From Fulvia fulva (lineage: Eukaryota > Ascomycota > Dothideomycetes > Mycosphaerellales > Mycosphaerellaceae): 64,000 nt of DNA. The notes under the pieces were generated by a model. It made no database searches. It worked only from the letters and a program-made list of their open reading frames with translations, and was not told the DNA's origin. Positions 46,116 through 58,700 of this stretch are shown piece by piece; within the stretch, counting starts at the first letter, position 1, and each line of letters starts with the position of its first letter. The stretch is from the NCBI RefSeq assembly GCF_020509005.1, contig NC_063014.1:4340001-4404000 (forward strand), read 5' to 3'. The position numbers and the translations under genes are program-made.

Positions 46116-46620
46116 GCCCTGGCAGCGGAGTCGACTGCGAAGTCTAACGACGGATAGGATGGTGGCAGCAATGGCATGCTTGATTCTTCCCTGGGTGAGC
46201 CGCAGCAGCAGCAAGGTGGGCTGGGATCGATGCTTGTGAGGAGTCTCAGACGGGAACAGGAGAGACCTACAGCGAACAGCCGGTGTTGGCGGCGTGATTT
46301 TGGCCGAGATATCCTACAGTATAGTCCGGCAATGCAAATGTTATACCCTGTGGGCATTGCATGCACCACGCCAGAGTTGCTCCAGCCAGGGGGATGTTGA
46401 ACAAGGATAGCAGGAACTGGTAGCCTTCACGTTCCAGATGACCGGAACATGGGCACTGGCCGACATGCCGATCGTAAATGCTTGATCGTAAATGCTAACT
46501 GTCTGTTAGTAACCTACAGGCAAGTCAGCACGATGTCTATCTCCTAAATCAGACCGCGTGGATTGAAAACAAGGTGGTAGGTACGTATGTTAGCCTTAGG
46601 CAAAGTCACGTGAAATCTCG
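46116..46620. other. Undamaged DNA after the secreted protein gene
   Basis: The exon-4 frame stays open past the stop at 46113-46115, apart from a TAG at 46155-46157, down to a TGA at 46398-46400. This could be a longer ancestral C-terminus or chance. The rest, to about 46620, shows nothing. Confidence 0.45.
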
Positions 46621-47170
46621 TCTAATTAAACATAGCTACTACTTTTAATCTATAAGGATCTAAGAACACCGGGTTTAGATATAAATATTACCGTAAATAC
46701 GCCTTCTATCTAGACTATAGATAAGTATAGGTTTAAAATATACCGCTAGTACCTACGAGAGTATAATAGAATTCCTAATAGTAGTATAGCTTATAATCTA
46801 TAGTTCTTCTTAAGCTAGTAACTTATTCGCTAGGATCTAGCGCTCTACCGTCTATAAGTTACTTTTAGCCCGACGCGAGAAACGCGATTTATCTCCTTTC
46901 TATAGCCTATAGATTACTACCTTACTAGAGCGCTAAACACCAAGTTAGATATAATATATCGGTACTAAGCTACTAATATAGACCTTAGAGGAGAGGTATT
47001 CTAGATTATTCCGCGCCTTAATATACTTTATATAATCAATAGTAAAGCTAATAATAGACTAGAGTAGCTCTATCGTTTTTATAGAGACGGCAATAGCGAG
47101 GTAAAAGACGAGTATTATAGTAACGTGCTTTACTACCGAGCGGGCTATACTACCGAACCTACGTTCTCCG
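46621..47170. repeat. RIP-damaged stretch, unidentified
   Basis: CpA and TpG are nearly absent. A plus-strand pseudo-frame can be read through TAG/TAA over most of it, but no motif was recognised. It ends where the Copia fragment begins, at about 47171. Confidence 0.45.
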
Positions 47171-48464
47171 GAGGCTAGGGAAGTTGCACAAACAGCTTTC
47201 TCGGCTGAGCGACTTTAGGGCTCTCAATTGGCTGATCTATTTCGGGGGGGCTCTGATGGACGCCTGAATGGTAGGTAGATTGTCCTAAGGATACGTTCTT
47301 CCTCGGCCTTCCTAAGGGCTTCCTAGCTGGTGCACTGCTTAGTAGATTCAATGTTGGAACATTGAGACCCATATCACCTCTAGGCTGGTCCTCAAAGAAG
47401 TCTGTGTGTGTGTGTTGTTTAACAGCTCTCATGTCTGGTTCCCAAAAGAGCCAGGCTTTAGCTGTGTTTTCAACATACCTAATAAACACTGCTTCTTTAC
47501 CCCTATTCATTAGCTTGTCACTTCTTGCCTATTAAGGTTGGGATCTTGTGTCCATATAGACAACAGCTTTGCATCCCCAAACTTTCAAATGGTTGATGGT
47601 CGGTTTGATACTATCAAAAGCCTTATCTAGTGAGACCTTGAACCCATCGTAATCTGGGCCATTTGGCAGTTTGTTCCTCATATAAGTTTGGGCCTCTAGT
47701 GCTTCAGGCCAAAATTCAACCGGCATTTTAGCCTCTTCAAGCATTGCCCTTATAGAGTCCTCTGAGGTTTGTATTGACCTCTCAACTGGTCCATTCTGTA
47801 GAGAGTTGTATGCCTCAGTCGGCTCGAGCCCAATCCCCAAATCCTTCTCCCACTGCTTCACTAATGCAATAAGTTCTTTTACATTGTCAAGTCTTACTGC
47901 TTTCAGTTGCACCAATGATTTCCTCTCTGCTTTGATCTTCCAGTTCTAGAGAGCAACTGGAGCATCTTCTCTTTTCCTAAGAGGAAAGGTCCACTTCTTC
48001 CTAGAGAAGTTGTCAACAATCTCAAGCCAGTATTTGAATCCTAGTCTTGAGATTGGTAGTGGGCCACATATGTCAATAGATACAAGGGCAAGTCTTTCAG
48101 GTCTTCTCTCTGTAACTTTGCCTTTGTACTTCTTCATCTTTGCTATTGAGCATACTCTGCACTGGTGAAAGCCATCCTTAGGGATAGGAATGGGTTCTTT
48201 CAAGTCTGTTACCTTGTGAAGATTCTAGAGCAAATTCTTCCCAAAGTGTGCAAATCTTCTATACCAAAGCTCCCACTGCTTCAGGTCGGTCTCTAATTGA
48301 GCAGTCACAAAGGCATTCTCTATTAGTGGTGCACATGATGAGTAATGTACCCGTTCTTGCAGGAGAGGAGAAATCTCATCAATGAATGGAACCCCCCCAA
48401 GGAGCTTTGTCTGGACAACAGTCTCACCAGAGGGGGAAACAAGAGAAAATGATGGAGGTTGCAC
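47171..48464 (-). pseudogene. Copia integrase region
   Basis: The minus-strand frame is cut by TAG codons at about 48222 and 47943, both consistent with CAG or TGG. Seen: a His/Cys region near 48130-48270 (Cys-X2-Cys in Cys-Arg-Val-Cys), Val-Ser-Ile-Asp-Ile-Cys-Gly-Pro with the first catalytic Asp (about 48065-48090), a degenerate Leu-Asp-Asn-Val-Lys-Glu-Leu where Asp-Asn-Gly-Gly-Glu is expected, and Asn-Gly-Pro-Val-Glu-Arg with the catalytic Glu (about 47780-47800). The tail (47175-47510) is the linker before RT. Confidence 0.78.
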
Positions 48465-48488
48465 ACCAAACTGCTTGCTAAACTGGTT

Positions 48489-49730
48489 CTATGAAACCAG
48501 GTTCACTCCTAGCTTGGGTACAAGCAGGACATCTTCCAAAACAACTTTTCTGCCAGCTCTCCCACTCATCTCTGCATTCCCAATATGAGTGGCCAATAAA
48601 AACCCACCTCCCACTTTGATCCATTTCTTCCTTGTCAAGGGAGTCATAGATCTAAAGAGGCAGCTTTGGTCAGTCATATAGGATGAAGCACAGGAGTCAA
48701 GTAACCACTCTGACGAGGGGAACTTGCCTTGGACTTCTGCAGTTGAGTGAGCCACTTTATCATACTCATCATCATCAGACATTGTCTCTGGGGATGAGCT
48801 GTATAGTGACTCTTGGGCGGAGAAACCTTTTCTAGTCTTCTTTGCTTTAGAGGTATAAGACTGGGCCTGGTTCTTCTGGAGTGACAGCATGTTAGAGCTG
48901 AGTTTCTTCACCATTTTCTTAAGTTCTTCTATAGAGGACTTCTCTCTTGGTGTCCTCCTTGAAGTGGGTGGTGGAGTTCTCTTCTTCTTGACATATGTTG
49001 TATTCTGGGAAGATGGTGGTTGGGAATGAGATCTAAGGACCTTTCTTGCCTCAGGCAAACTAGGGCAGTCCTTGATCAGATGATCCTTCTCACAGAGAAG
49101 GCAGGAGAGTGGTCTTACTAGACCTGAGGGCTTGACCCAGGTGGCTGCCATGCCATACTCAGCCTTAGAGGGATCCAACCTGGCTTCTTGAGCTTCAAGG
49201 ATCTTTAAGGTCCTTTCATGATCCATCTTTGGCTGAGCCATGATAGTATCCCTGGCTACATAGTAGTCAGGTGGCAGTGAGCTTAAGAGCTGGGTCATCC
49301 TCACATCAGCTTTCCTGTAATGCTGACCCTCTGGGTCAACATCAGCAATCCTTTTTCCAAGAGAAACCAGGTGTGTCCATGCAGATCTGATGGTGAACTC
49401 TTCACTCATCTCAAAGGTCACAAATTGCTTTGTGAGCTCATGTGCATGGGTTGGTAGCACCTGGCTATACTTGTTCCAGAGATACACCCACTTCTCAGCA
49501 GCTCTTCCAGATTCACATAAGCCCTCAAGCTCAAATTCATCTTCTTCTGTGATCCTACTAAGGATACTGAAGTTGCATACTGCATTGTGTCTTGTCTATG
49601 TTGGCGTATTGAGGATCTCTTTGGTTGTAGCCTCTTCTTGGAGTTTCAGAGTCTTGCCCTTGATGTTGTCAAAAGACACTTCTATTAGGTCATCAATTGT
49701 AAAGAATGCTGATTAGCTCTCTATCTTATA
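48489..49730 (-). pseudogene. Copia gag and protease
   Basis: Gag has the usual Copia capsid pattern (Glu-Phe-Thr-Ile-Arg-Ser-Ala-Trp, then Arg-Met-Thr-Gln-Leu-Leu-Ser-Ser-Leu-Pro). A zinc-knuckle Cys-X2-Cys-X4-His-X4-Cys lies near 49065-49105. The protease site reads Leu-Leu-Asp-Ser-Cys-Ala-Ser (about 48685-48705), with Asp-Ser-Cys where Asp-Ser/Thr-Gly is normal; Gly to Cys would kill the enzyme. The N-terminal part above 49487 has a stop at about 49598. Read as one damaged polyprotein. Confidence 0.78.
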
Positions 49731-50366
49731 TCTCTAAAGGTTGAACCATCTCTTCTAATTGTCCCTCCCAAGAATTAGGATTTTGCCTCCCTTCTCCTCT
49801 GTTTTCTCTTGGTATAGATCCATAATAAATTGGATGTAATGAAACAAGGTGTGTATGTTCCAAAGTGGTGGCTCAGATCCTGCTGAGGCTTCTAGTGTAG
49901 AATAGGAAAGTTCGTAGGTGTGGATACTAAGGCCTGCTTAGTAAAGTAAAGGAGCGGTGTGAGGTCTCGGGGCTAGGACACAGGTCTGTCTCTCCTAGCA
50001 GAGCTTCAAATGACTTACTTGAAGTCCTTCTTGATAGTATCCGATGCAGTTCTGCCTACAGAGTATCTTCAAGGTATTGGCTTTGAGTAAGCCGTACAGA
50101 GTCCTTGTCTAGGTTACCTATCACTTAGTATCGAACTAAGCTCCTTGACAGGATAGACGGGGTAGACTTCTGATTCCTAGATGTTTTCTGCTACGATAGT
50201 AAGGGATACAAGTAACCTGTACTGATATAGGTTGCTCTTATTCCTATACAAACCCGGGCTTATAACCTGTTAAATAGGTACGGGTAGATAGTAGCGGAGT
50301 GGAGTAAGAGATCAATCTTCAACTTACTAATAGCACGAGCATGTAGCAATATATCAGGAACCAATA

Positions 50367-50502
50367 TGTTGATTGTGTTGGATGTCTATCTAAGCTAAAG
50401 GGGAGAGAAGGTATCTCCCTATAAGCTGAGTCATCGTAGATGCCTTAGGCTACCAGATCACTTCCTGATTGTTAACTCCCTTTGAGATGCTACATCTTAA
50501 CA
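50367..50502 (-). repeat. Probable 5' LTR of the Copia element (136 bp)
   Basis: Plus-strand ends are TGTTGATTG and CTTAACA, the inverted TG...CA pattern of an LTR. Immediately inside it on the minus strand is TATTGGTTCCTGATAT, which could be a primer-binding site starting TGG. The other LTR is missing, so the boundaries are inferred. Confidence 0.6.
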
Positions 50503-50509
50503 AGGACTA

Positions 50510-52154
50510 TCTATTCGATAGCCCTTATTAAGATAAGTAATCTACTTAAGTAGTAGCGACCCGACTAAGCTAGCGGTAGCGTAATCGTAGTATAAAGAAC
50601 CCTAAAACTAAGGTTCCGTTTCCCTAACGGTAGATCCTAGAGTTACGGAGCTACGGAGGATAACTACCTAATTAGGAAGCGCGACCTTACCCCGAATAGT
50701 AGCGGAGGATAGTAACTAACGAGAGCTATAGCCTTACGAACATTTAGTACTAAGAGCTAAGCCGAGGAACAAACTAAGGAAAAACCTAGGACATAAGCTA
50801 AGGCCTACTATATAGAAAGTAGAGGCTAACGACAAATAATATAGCGTAGACGACCCTATATACGGAGGCGGAAAACTTACTAGGGGATAACGAACACCTA
50901 GCCCTAGTATATAAGAGTACTATAGTATAGCTACTAGGAGCGCTAAAAGAGCTATTATACTAAATCCCGAAGACAATCTAATAAGTAATATAGAAGGTAG
51001 CCTAGAGACTAACTATATAGGTAATAGTAGTAGTAGGTAAGAATTTACCCCCTACGAAGGTAAGTAATACGGTACGCCTATATATTACTAATCCGGCGGA
51101 GAAACAAGAAATCGTAGCCCTAATAAGTAAGGAGATTGTCGATAGAATCGGCTAAAAGTAAGTAGTTAGAGCGAAGGTAGAAGTAATAGGCGTAGTGAGA
51201 CTCTTTACCGTATAAGAGTCTAATAGACAAAAACTAGAGACCGATAAGGAGTAGACTACTAAAGTCGCGAAGTCGGTACGAGTTTCCTACTTATAGTATA
51301 CCGTTATTGCCTACGGGGTCCCTAGGACATTTAAGGTCGAAGACCTTCCCTAACTCTAAGTATAGAACTAGAATATATCCCTAGGAGTACGACTAACGAA
51401 GGCGGTATAGTTATATAAGACAGTAGACCGACAGAAGACGTATTTATCGCTTATTATATAGGTAGAGACAGTAGAACAAGCTAACTAGATACTAGACAAT
51501 AGGCTATTCTAGAACTACGAGAGAATAGATACGGAAATCTATTAGAGTAGCTATAGGGTACTATAATGCTTCTAATACTAATAGTACGGTTATATAGCCC
51601 TAAATTACGGGGGAAGACCCTAAGGTGCCCTTACTACGTAGGCGTATACTAGGGAAGGGAATGTCTAAAAAGGAGAGTAGGTATATATACTAGGGTAGAG
51701 GGTACCTAGCGTATTTAAACTAACGCCTAGCTAGAATAGTAGTATAAGAATAAGCGAGACAAGTAAGGATCTCTATACTAGCTAGGTACCTCTAACGATA
51801 GTAGGAGGGACCTACCGTATATAAGGGCTTCGAGCCGAGTAAGAGGAAGAGGACGGAAGAGTTAAATAAGGGAACCTAACCTTAAACGTATCTACCTCCC
51901 GGTAGGCCTAGACACCTTAACCGGGCTACTAACGAACTAGGCTAAATACGAATCTTTAGGGCGCCCTAGCGGTCCTAGGGCTAGCCGGATAGCGAGATAT
52001 AGGCTTAGGAGATATAGTAGGTTAGTACGGAAATAGACCTTACGGATAACGAATAATACTATATAACGACATTACTATCGTATAGTATAACGTAAACAAA
52101 AGTAGAGACAAAGTCTAGCGCTACTTTCTATAAGAGCTAGACCCGCTACGGTTA
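50510..52154 (+). mobile_element. LINE-B copy 2: RIP-damaged 5' part
   Basis: The 5' UTR shares TTACGGAGCTACGGAGG with copy 1 (50642-50658 against 11626-11642). ORF1 follows with Thr-Asn-Pro-Ala-Glu-Lys near 51095 and a zinc-knuckle remnant near 51565-51600. ORF2 begins at about 52065 with Ile-Val-Gln-Tyr-Asn-Val-Asn and breaks off at about 52154, where a Gypsy-type element starts. Sequence differs enough from copy 1 to be another subfamily. Confidence 0.75.
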
Positions 52155-52473
52155 TTACGGGTAGCCCGCGACCGCTTACTATAGCTACGTCGGCCCGGGT
52201 AAACCGCGGACCTTCCGTATCGGGTTAGCGCGGCTTAGCTTTACTTTATAACTTCGCCGCGCCTCGCGCTCCTCTTTCGTAGCTTCGTAGAACAACAACT
52301 CTCTTATTCGGACCCTATAGTACGCGCGCCCTTATAGTTTGTTCTACTACCCTACCTAGATAGCGGATCTAGGTAAGGGACGCGTAATAATAGGAATAGA
52401 TAGAGCTATAGAACTCGAAGAACGCGTAGAGTCGTATTAGAATATAGAATATAGTAAGGCGTATAGCGCGTAA

Positions 52474-54600
52474 ATGCCTAGAGAACGTAATACGGCGACA
52501 TTATTAGTAGGTAGTCGCGCGCTCGTAGACAGTTAGGAAATAGGCATCGTTACGCCTCCCCCGAACCTAGACAATATGACTTTATAGACAAACGGCGGTA
52601 TACTACCGCTACTAAAGCCTAAGGGTAAAGGCAAGTAGCGTATATCTCTTTTTACTGACCTCTTCTCTTTTCCTCGGAGTTAGATATAGGACGACAACCG
52701 GCGGGTTATAGTAGATACCGGTGTCGCGCTATAAAAGGAAATTAATAAAGCTTACTAGAAAGCCTTCGAGCGAGAAGAAGGTAGTAAGATTGACTTTATA
52801 GAACTGTTCGAGTTTAAGCTCGAAGAGAACCTAGGCGGCGACCTAGACGAGGTGTACCTATTACTCGACGAGGTAGAGCACATTCTCGTATCCGAATACT
52901 AGAACATTATACTAGATAAACTTACGACCCTTATATCCTAGCACCTAAAGACTACCTACGACTTTGTACTATAGGTAGTGAACATAGCGATTACTAAAGG
53001 TAGACAACTCGATATAATAGAGCGAGCTAATAACCTCTAGAACACCTAGTATACTACGCTATATACCGAGTATAACCGTATCTATAAGATGCTATAAAGC
53101 GAGGAAGCTATAATATAGAAGATGGCCGTAGACCTAAAGAGTAAGAAGGATTATAACCTAGTAAATTTGTAAGAGGTAGAGAAGAAGTATAGGGAGGCTA
53201 ATAACCTATATAAGTAATTTAGCGAGATTTGCGAAAAGGAGAAGAAGAAGGTATAGGATGCCGAAGCTAAGAACTAGGCTCTATAGAAGGAGTTTAACGA
53301 TCTAAAGACTCGACTCTAAGCTACTAACGACACTATATAGAATAGAGATAAGGGCCGCTCTAGTCGCCGACCCTCCTATTTACCTCCGCGCGAGACTTTA
53401 CTCGAGTGGCTAATACGTAAGTATCGTAAAGCTACTAGTAGAGGCGGCGGCGGCGGCGGAGGTAGTAGTAACGATAATAATAACGGTAATAGTAATAACG
53501 ACCGAGGACGTAATAGAAACCGTCTACGACCTAATAACAATAACGGTCGCGACTCTCGAGCGCGTAATACCCGTATATAGACTCCCCTAACCGAACTTTT
53601 AGAACGCCTATTTACTATTAACCGTACTCTAATACGCGGTATCGAGATTAGTAAGGGTATGCCTAACACGAAGTACTTTAAGAACGATAACGACCCTAAC
53701 TTCGACAGTTAGTATAGTAGCGTGCTTCTTAAGCTAACTATAACTACTTTCCGCTCCGAGGTAGACGGCCTACGTTTTATATATAGATAGACATAGGGTG
53801 ACCCTTAGAGAAGTATTAAGCCGAGGATCCCCGTACCTAGACAATAATTGTTTAACGAGTTCAAGACTAGTAAAGAACTACTAGATTAGACAACGCGCTA
53901 GTACGGTACCCGTAACGAAGGAACTAAGGCTATAGTTAACATCGCTACCTATAAGTAGGAGTAGGGCGAGACCTTTATTACCTTCTACGCTCGCTACTCG
54001 AAGCTACGTACTTAGATAGAGTAGACCGACGAGACTAAGCTAATGCTGTTTCGTAACCGCCTAAACCGTAAGTACTTTATTAAGACTTTCGGTAATAGGG
54101 AAGTAGATAGACGCTTATACGATATATAGGATGTTATTAAGGAATATACGGTATTAGATAAGAGCTTCTACGAGACCGACCGACTATATCTATAGAAGGA
54201 CCGCCTACGTAGTAACCCTAATTCGAACAATAACGTCGTATAGGGCGGTAGTAATACCGTAGGCGCCGTAGCTACTAGTACGACCGCTATAATCGTCTAG
54301 CGACTACTATAATACGTAGGTATAAAGAAGAAGGAGGACCTACCGGTTTACTTATAGAACCTGCCTTTATTAAACCGTAAGTAGCGTAAGGACCTTAAGA
54401 AGTAGGGTAAGTACTACCGCTACCGTATAGGCTCGTACGTATTAACGAACCCCGAATACCCGATATATAGTTACGACGGCGACTACCGCCCTCTACGTCT
54501 ACGAAATAACGCGAACGCTAACCCGAACCTTAGCTCCCTTACTACCGACCTATAGTAATAGGGAAATGGCACGACCGCTGCCTAAGCGTAGTAGATAGCG
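52474..54600 (+). pseudogene. Element F gag fossil with coiled coil, Gly-rich linker and zinc-knuckle
   Basis: Begins Met-Pro-Arg-Glu-Arg-Asn at 52474. A coiled-coil part covers about 53030-53340. A Gly/Ser/Asn-rich linker, containing a short GGC run, covers about 53440-53560. A capsid-like domain with Phe-Ile-Thr-Phe-Tyr-Ala-Arg-Tyr lies near 53970-53995. A zinc-knuckle remnant whose first Cys read Tyr lies near 54405-54450. The plan matches the D1 gag. Confidence 0.65.
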
Positions 54601-54738
54601 GTTAGTAACCGAACTTTCTAAGACAGAAAGAGTATAAGATTAAGAGATATAGAATGTAAGAGACGGACTATAGTAAGGAGCTTAAGATATCGGTATATAT
54701 ACTAGATAAACAACAACTAGCTATACACCCTTATATAG

Positions 54739-54917
54739 ATAGATAGATTTGTCATTCCCCTGTTCTAGGACCCTATCCGGCCTATACAGGTATATATCTA
54801 TTGTTATGTACAAAGGGAAACCCGAATAGGTGAAAACCCTTCCCGCCCCCGACTACTCCTTGTCTAGATTAGCTTTCCCTCTGAACGTACGTAGTCCATG
54901 TCACTACCCCGTTAGCC
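54739..54917 (-). mobile_element. 179-bp 5'-truncated LINE-A insertion
   Basis: Contains only the last part of the LINE-A 3' UTR and its GATA/ATCT tail, matching 6640-6815 and 59145-59310. It is flanked by the 15-bp repeat TACACCCTTATATAG (54724-54738 and 54918-54932). A few CpA/TpG remain. Confidence 0.93.
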
Positions 54918-54932
54918 TACACCCTTATATAG

Positions 54933-55790
54933 TATTACCCGTAATAATATAATATAAAAAGGCTCGCGGCCTTATAGATTCTACCTCTACCTCTCTCTTT
55001 CTTAATTAGAAATTTATACGTAAATATATAACCCCCTTAATCCCTTTAATAAAGAACAGACGATTAATACTAGGAGATAGATTGGCTACGGCGCGTCAGA
55101 TCATATATATAGCCCTTATAGACGTAGTTATTAGCGGTCGTTACGAGCAAGTACTATACTACGTTACCGACCTTAAATACGACATCGTCTTTAGACTACC
55201 GTAGCTCTCCGCGTATAACCCGAACATCTTCTAGGAAACTAGCGAGGTAGCGTTTAGATCTGACTACTACTTCGGTTACTATCTATATAATAAGACATTA
55301 ATAATAGTATAATCTCTAAACTATATCGGTAGAACCTAGTAAACGAAATATAGACTTAAGCCCTTTACTAGCGAATGAGTAGGATTTATAGCTAGAGGGG
55401 CGGAGCTGAATATATCTGCTCTAGAGGTATATAAAGAGGTGGATTGCTAGGAAGTCTCGTAGCGCGTATTAGAGATGTACGCGTACCGGCCTAGGGCCGA
55501 GTGCTTCTATATTATACCTATAGGGCGCGAGGATAACGATAATAATAATAATAGCCTCAAACTAAGCGCGATAGTAGCTAATGACCTAGACTAGTTCTTA
55601 AACAAGTAGTTTAACCACAATTCTAAAGAGAAGCTCCCACCTATATACTACGACATTATAGATACTTTCTTAGTAAAGGACTACGAGGGAGTCCTACCTT
55701 ACCGACTAGGCATCGACTACGAGATTTATATTAAACCTAGTAGACCTTAAGAACCGCTATATCGAAAGCTAAAATAATACCGAAAGCTTT
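54933..55790 (+). pseudogene. Element F pol fossil: pre-RT region and first residues of RT
   Basis: The stretch ends with Leu-Pro-Pro-Ile-Tyr-Tyr-Asp-Ile-Ile-Asp and Tyr-Arg-Leu-Gly-Ile-Asp-Tyr-Glu-Ile (about 55635-55735), the segment that precedes RT in Gypsy elements (usually Leu-Pro-Pro-His-Arg-Pro...Asp-His). It is cut at about 55790. A protease motif could not be fixed. Confidence 0.6.
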
Positions 55791-58700
55791 TAGTATATAC
55801 GCGGATAGAATAGCGACGACGACGGTAGTAGGCGACCGAGAGTAAGGGGGAGACGAGTAGAGGACGCTCTATAAGAAGGCGGAAGAGATAGTAGCGGTAG
55901 AAGAAGGGAGGTTTCCGGAGAGAGCACTAAAAGGAGTAATAAGCGAACTGCTCGGGGGACTAAAGGCGCTCAAACGACAAACAAGCACTACAATTAATAT
56001 AGTAATCGAGGTAGTAACACGAAACGTAAGAAACAACCCTTAAAGAGACCCGAGACAGACCTAGGGCCTAACGACCTAGGCAACAATCGCGAGCCAACCT
56101 ACCCCCCCTTAGAGTATAGTACTACGAGTCTATATTACGGACTAGAAAGAGAAGGAGGAGATAGGAAAGATGACCGGGAGGGAGATAGTCGAGAAGATCG
56201 GAGTAAAGGGAATAGTAGGGGCAAGGGTAGACAACAAAGGGGTCAAGCTGTTTATAGTATACGTGAACAAGAAGGCCCTCGAAATAAATAAGGAGTAGAC
56301 ACTAAAGATCGGGAGTATAGCGAAAGTCTCCTATTAATAGTATATAGTAATTACGTATAGGGTCCTACGAACCTTTAATATACAAAGGGATATACTAAAC
56401 CTCTAGAGGTAAAACTAGGTAATAGTACTAGGACTATAGGTTATAAAGACAGCGTGGGTTAAGAAGAAGATAGAGGAGGGCAAGAGGGCCTCCTCGCTAA
56501 TCTTATAGGTTGTAATACTAGAGCAAGCGAATAAGGTCTTAGACCAAGGGTTATACTAGAACTTTAAGAGGCTAGATGTAGAAATCTATTAGAGTAACTA
56601 TAGAATCCTTCAATATTTTAACTATTAATAGTACGGACATATTGCCCTAAAGTGTAGTAAAGCTATACTAGTCTACTCCTACTATACTAGTGATCACGCG
56701 ACCTAAGAGTACCAAAAACGGAAGGAGGACATAAGATACGTAGTATATAGGAGAAAACACCCGGCATAGTTAAACTAATGCCTAGTTAGACTATTAGCCT
56801 AGTGGAGAGCGCGGGAAGTAAGGGTAATAACACTAACTAGGTTCCTAGTAGGTAAACAGAAACAACTAGAAAGAACTACCTACCCGAATAAGAGACCCCG
56901 GCTATAAGAGGAGCTATAAATAGTGCTAGTAATAGAGAGACTAACGTTCTTATATAAGGCAGCGTAGAGCAATAGACAAATAAGAATCAACCAAATGATA
57001 GGGAGCCAACCTCAAAGGGAAGAACAGGAGGAGGGACGGGAAAACTAATAGCAAGGCTAATAGTAAGACTAAACGGACCTAGACACAAACATGTCCTAAT
57101 GCCTCATACTAACAGACTATCAATCATTCAGTATAATATAAACAGAAGCAAAGACAAGGTCTAAAGGAGCTTTCTATAAGCCTTAGACCCGGAGGAACAC
57201 TATATTATAGTAATATAGGAACTATAGATCAACCTATACTCTAGAATTCTATTAACTATACGAGACCCGAGATACTATATAGTAATAAACAGAACCGAGG
57301 GAGTCCTACGAACATGTATCTATATTAGTAAGAAGGTACTAGTAGAGGACTAGTAGGCCTAGCCGAGAACCGATAGGGATATTACTATAGTATAGCTTAA
57401 AATAACTTAAGGCTAGGTCCTAATCTATAGCGTATACAACCTACCTCTAGAGTCCAGAAGCAGCACACAACTACATACGCTAGGAAGGCTCCCGGAAGCA
57501 ATAGACTAACAAAACTATAACATCGTAATAGGAGATTTCAACCTCTACTACCTAAAGTAGGGATCGGACTTCACCCTAGTATACTACTTCTTAGTAGGGA
57601 GGCTTATTAGTTAGATAATAACAGCCCAAATGGACTTGATCACGCCGAAGGGAACAGAAACTTGGGCTAGAAACAACAGTTCTAGTACGCTAGACCTATA
57701 CTTTATGTCCTACGCCTTAATACGACGGGTAGAAAGCTATATAGTTAATGACCAACTAGAGTCCTTATTAGACCACTATCTAATCCAAACCGACATCTAA
57801 CTCACAGTTAAGGAGGAGAGGGAACCTAAGAGGAGGCTCTGCTAGAAGTAGGCCGAGTGGACACTAGTATAGCAGCGGCTAGAAGGCGAACTAGAACAGG
57901 TAAATATTGACAATATATACATAACGGAGGGGATTGACCAAGTAGTGGAGCAGCTAATAGAAGCTATACAAAGGGTAGCCCAGGCCTATATACCTAAGAA
58001 GAGATAGTCGCTATACTAGAAGCTATACTAGACACTAGAGTACACAGCCAAAGTCAAGGAGGCAAGGAGAGCAAGAAGGAGATAGGAGTAACGACGATCT
58101 AAGCAAACTAGGAAGCCTATAACAACGCGTACAAAGCAAAGAAGGCGTAGATTAGAAGAGATAAGACGTAGGAGTAGAGGTTAACTATAGGGATGATTAC
58201 AGAACACCCGGAACAAATCTAGAGACTAGTAGAATAGGCTAGGAAACTAGACGAGGAACGAAACTCCCCGCCCTAGTTTCCCTTAATATAGGACTAAGAC
58301 GGGGAAACGTAAACCACTCCGATAGGGAAAGCGAAAGCATTTGTAGACTACTTCTTCGGGACTTAGGTAGAGGTAGACCTAAGCAACATCCTAGGAACAT
58401 ACATTCCTCCGCTAAGGGAGGCTAACTAGTAAGTGTCTACTATAGAGATCGGAAACATTATTAAGAAACTGAAGGGTAACAAAGCCCTAGGCCTAGACAA
58501 GATCCCTAACTATTACCTAAAAGCTAGTAGTAGCCTTATTACTCTAGTGCTTACGCCAATCTTCACCTAGTATATAAAGTAGGGGTATTGCCTAAAGGCC
58601 TTTAGGTAATTACTAACTTACGTCCTAAGGAAACCCTAAAAGGAAGACTATACTAAGTTGAAGTCATATAGACCAATTACGTTACTAAATATACTAGGGA

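Larger units (their letters stand above)
47171..50502 (-). mobile_element. Ty1/Copia element, lightly RIP-damaged, lacking RT and 3' LTR
   Basis: Order on the minus strand: short LTR (50367-50502), leader, gag, protease, integrase, then a sudden end at 47171 before the reverse transcriptase. Only a few TAG/TAA and one or two other stops interrupt the frame, and CpA/TpG are common, so RIP was mild. Gene order PR-IN before RT is the Copia type. The missing RT/RNase H and 3' LTR indicate truncation. Confidence 0.82.
52155..55790 (+). mobile_element. Ty3/Gypsy element F, RIP-damaged; gag, protease region and start of RT
   Basis: Plus-strand relative of D1. gag runs 52474 to about 54600 and pol is seen at 54933-55790. 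It is interrupted by a 179-bp LINE-A scrap (54739-54917) and cut in the first part of RT by LINE-B copy 3. LTRs were not found. Stops are TAG/TAA at Gln/Trp sites. Confidence 0.7.

Noticed and set aside
46621..47170. Possible DUF3435/tyrosine-recombinase fragment
   Set aside because: Considered from the overall feel of the read-through translation, but no catalytic motif could be pointed to.
53440..53470. GGC microsatellite
   Set aside because: It encodes the Gly-rich linker of the element F gag; very short and not a separate repeat feature.
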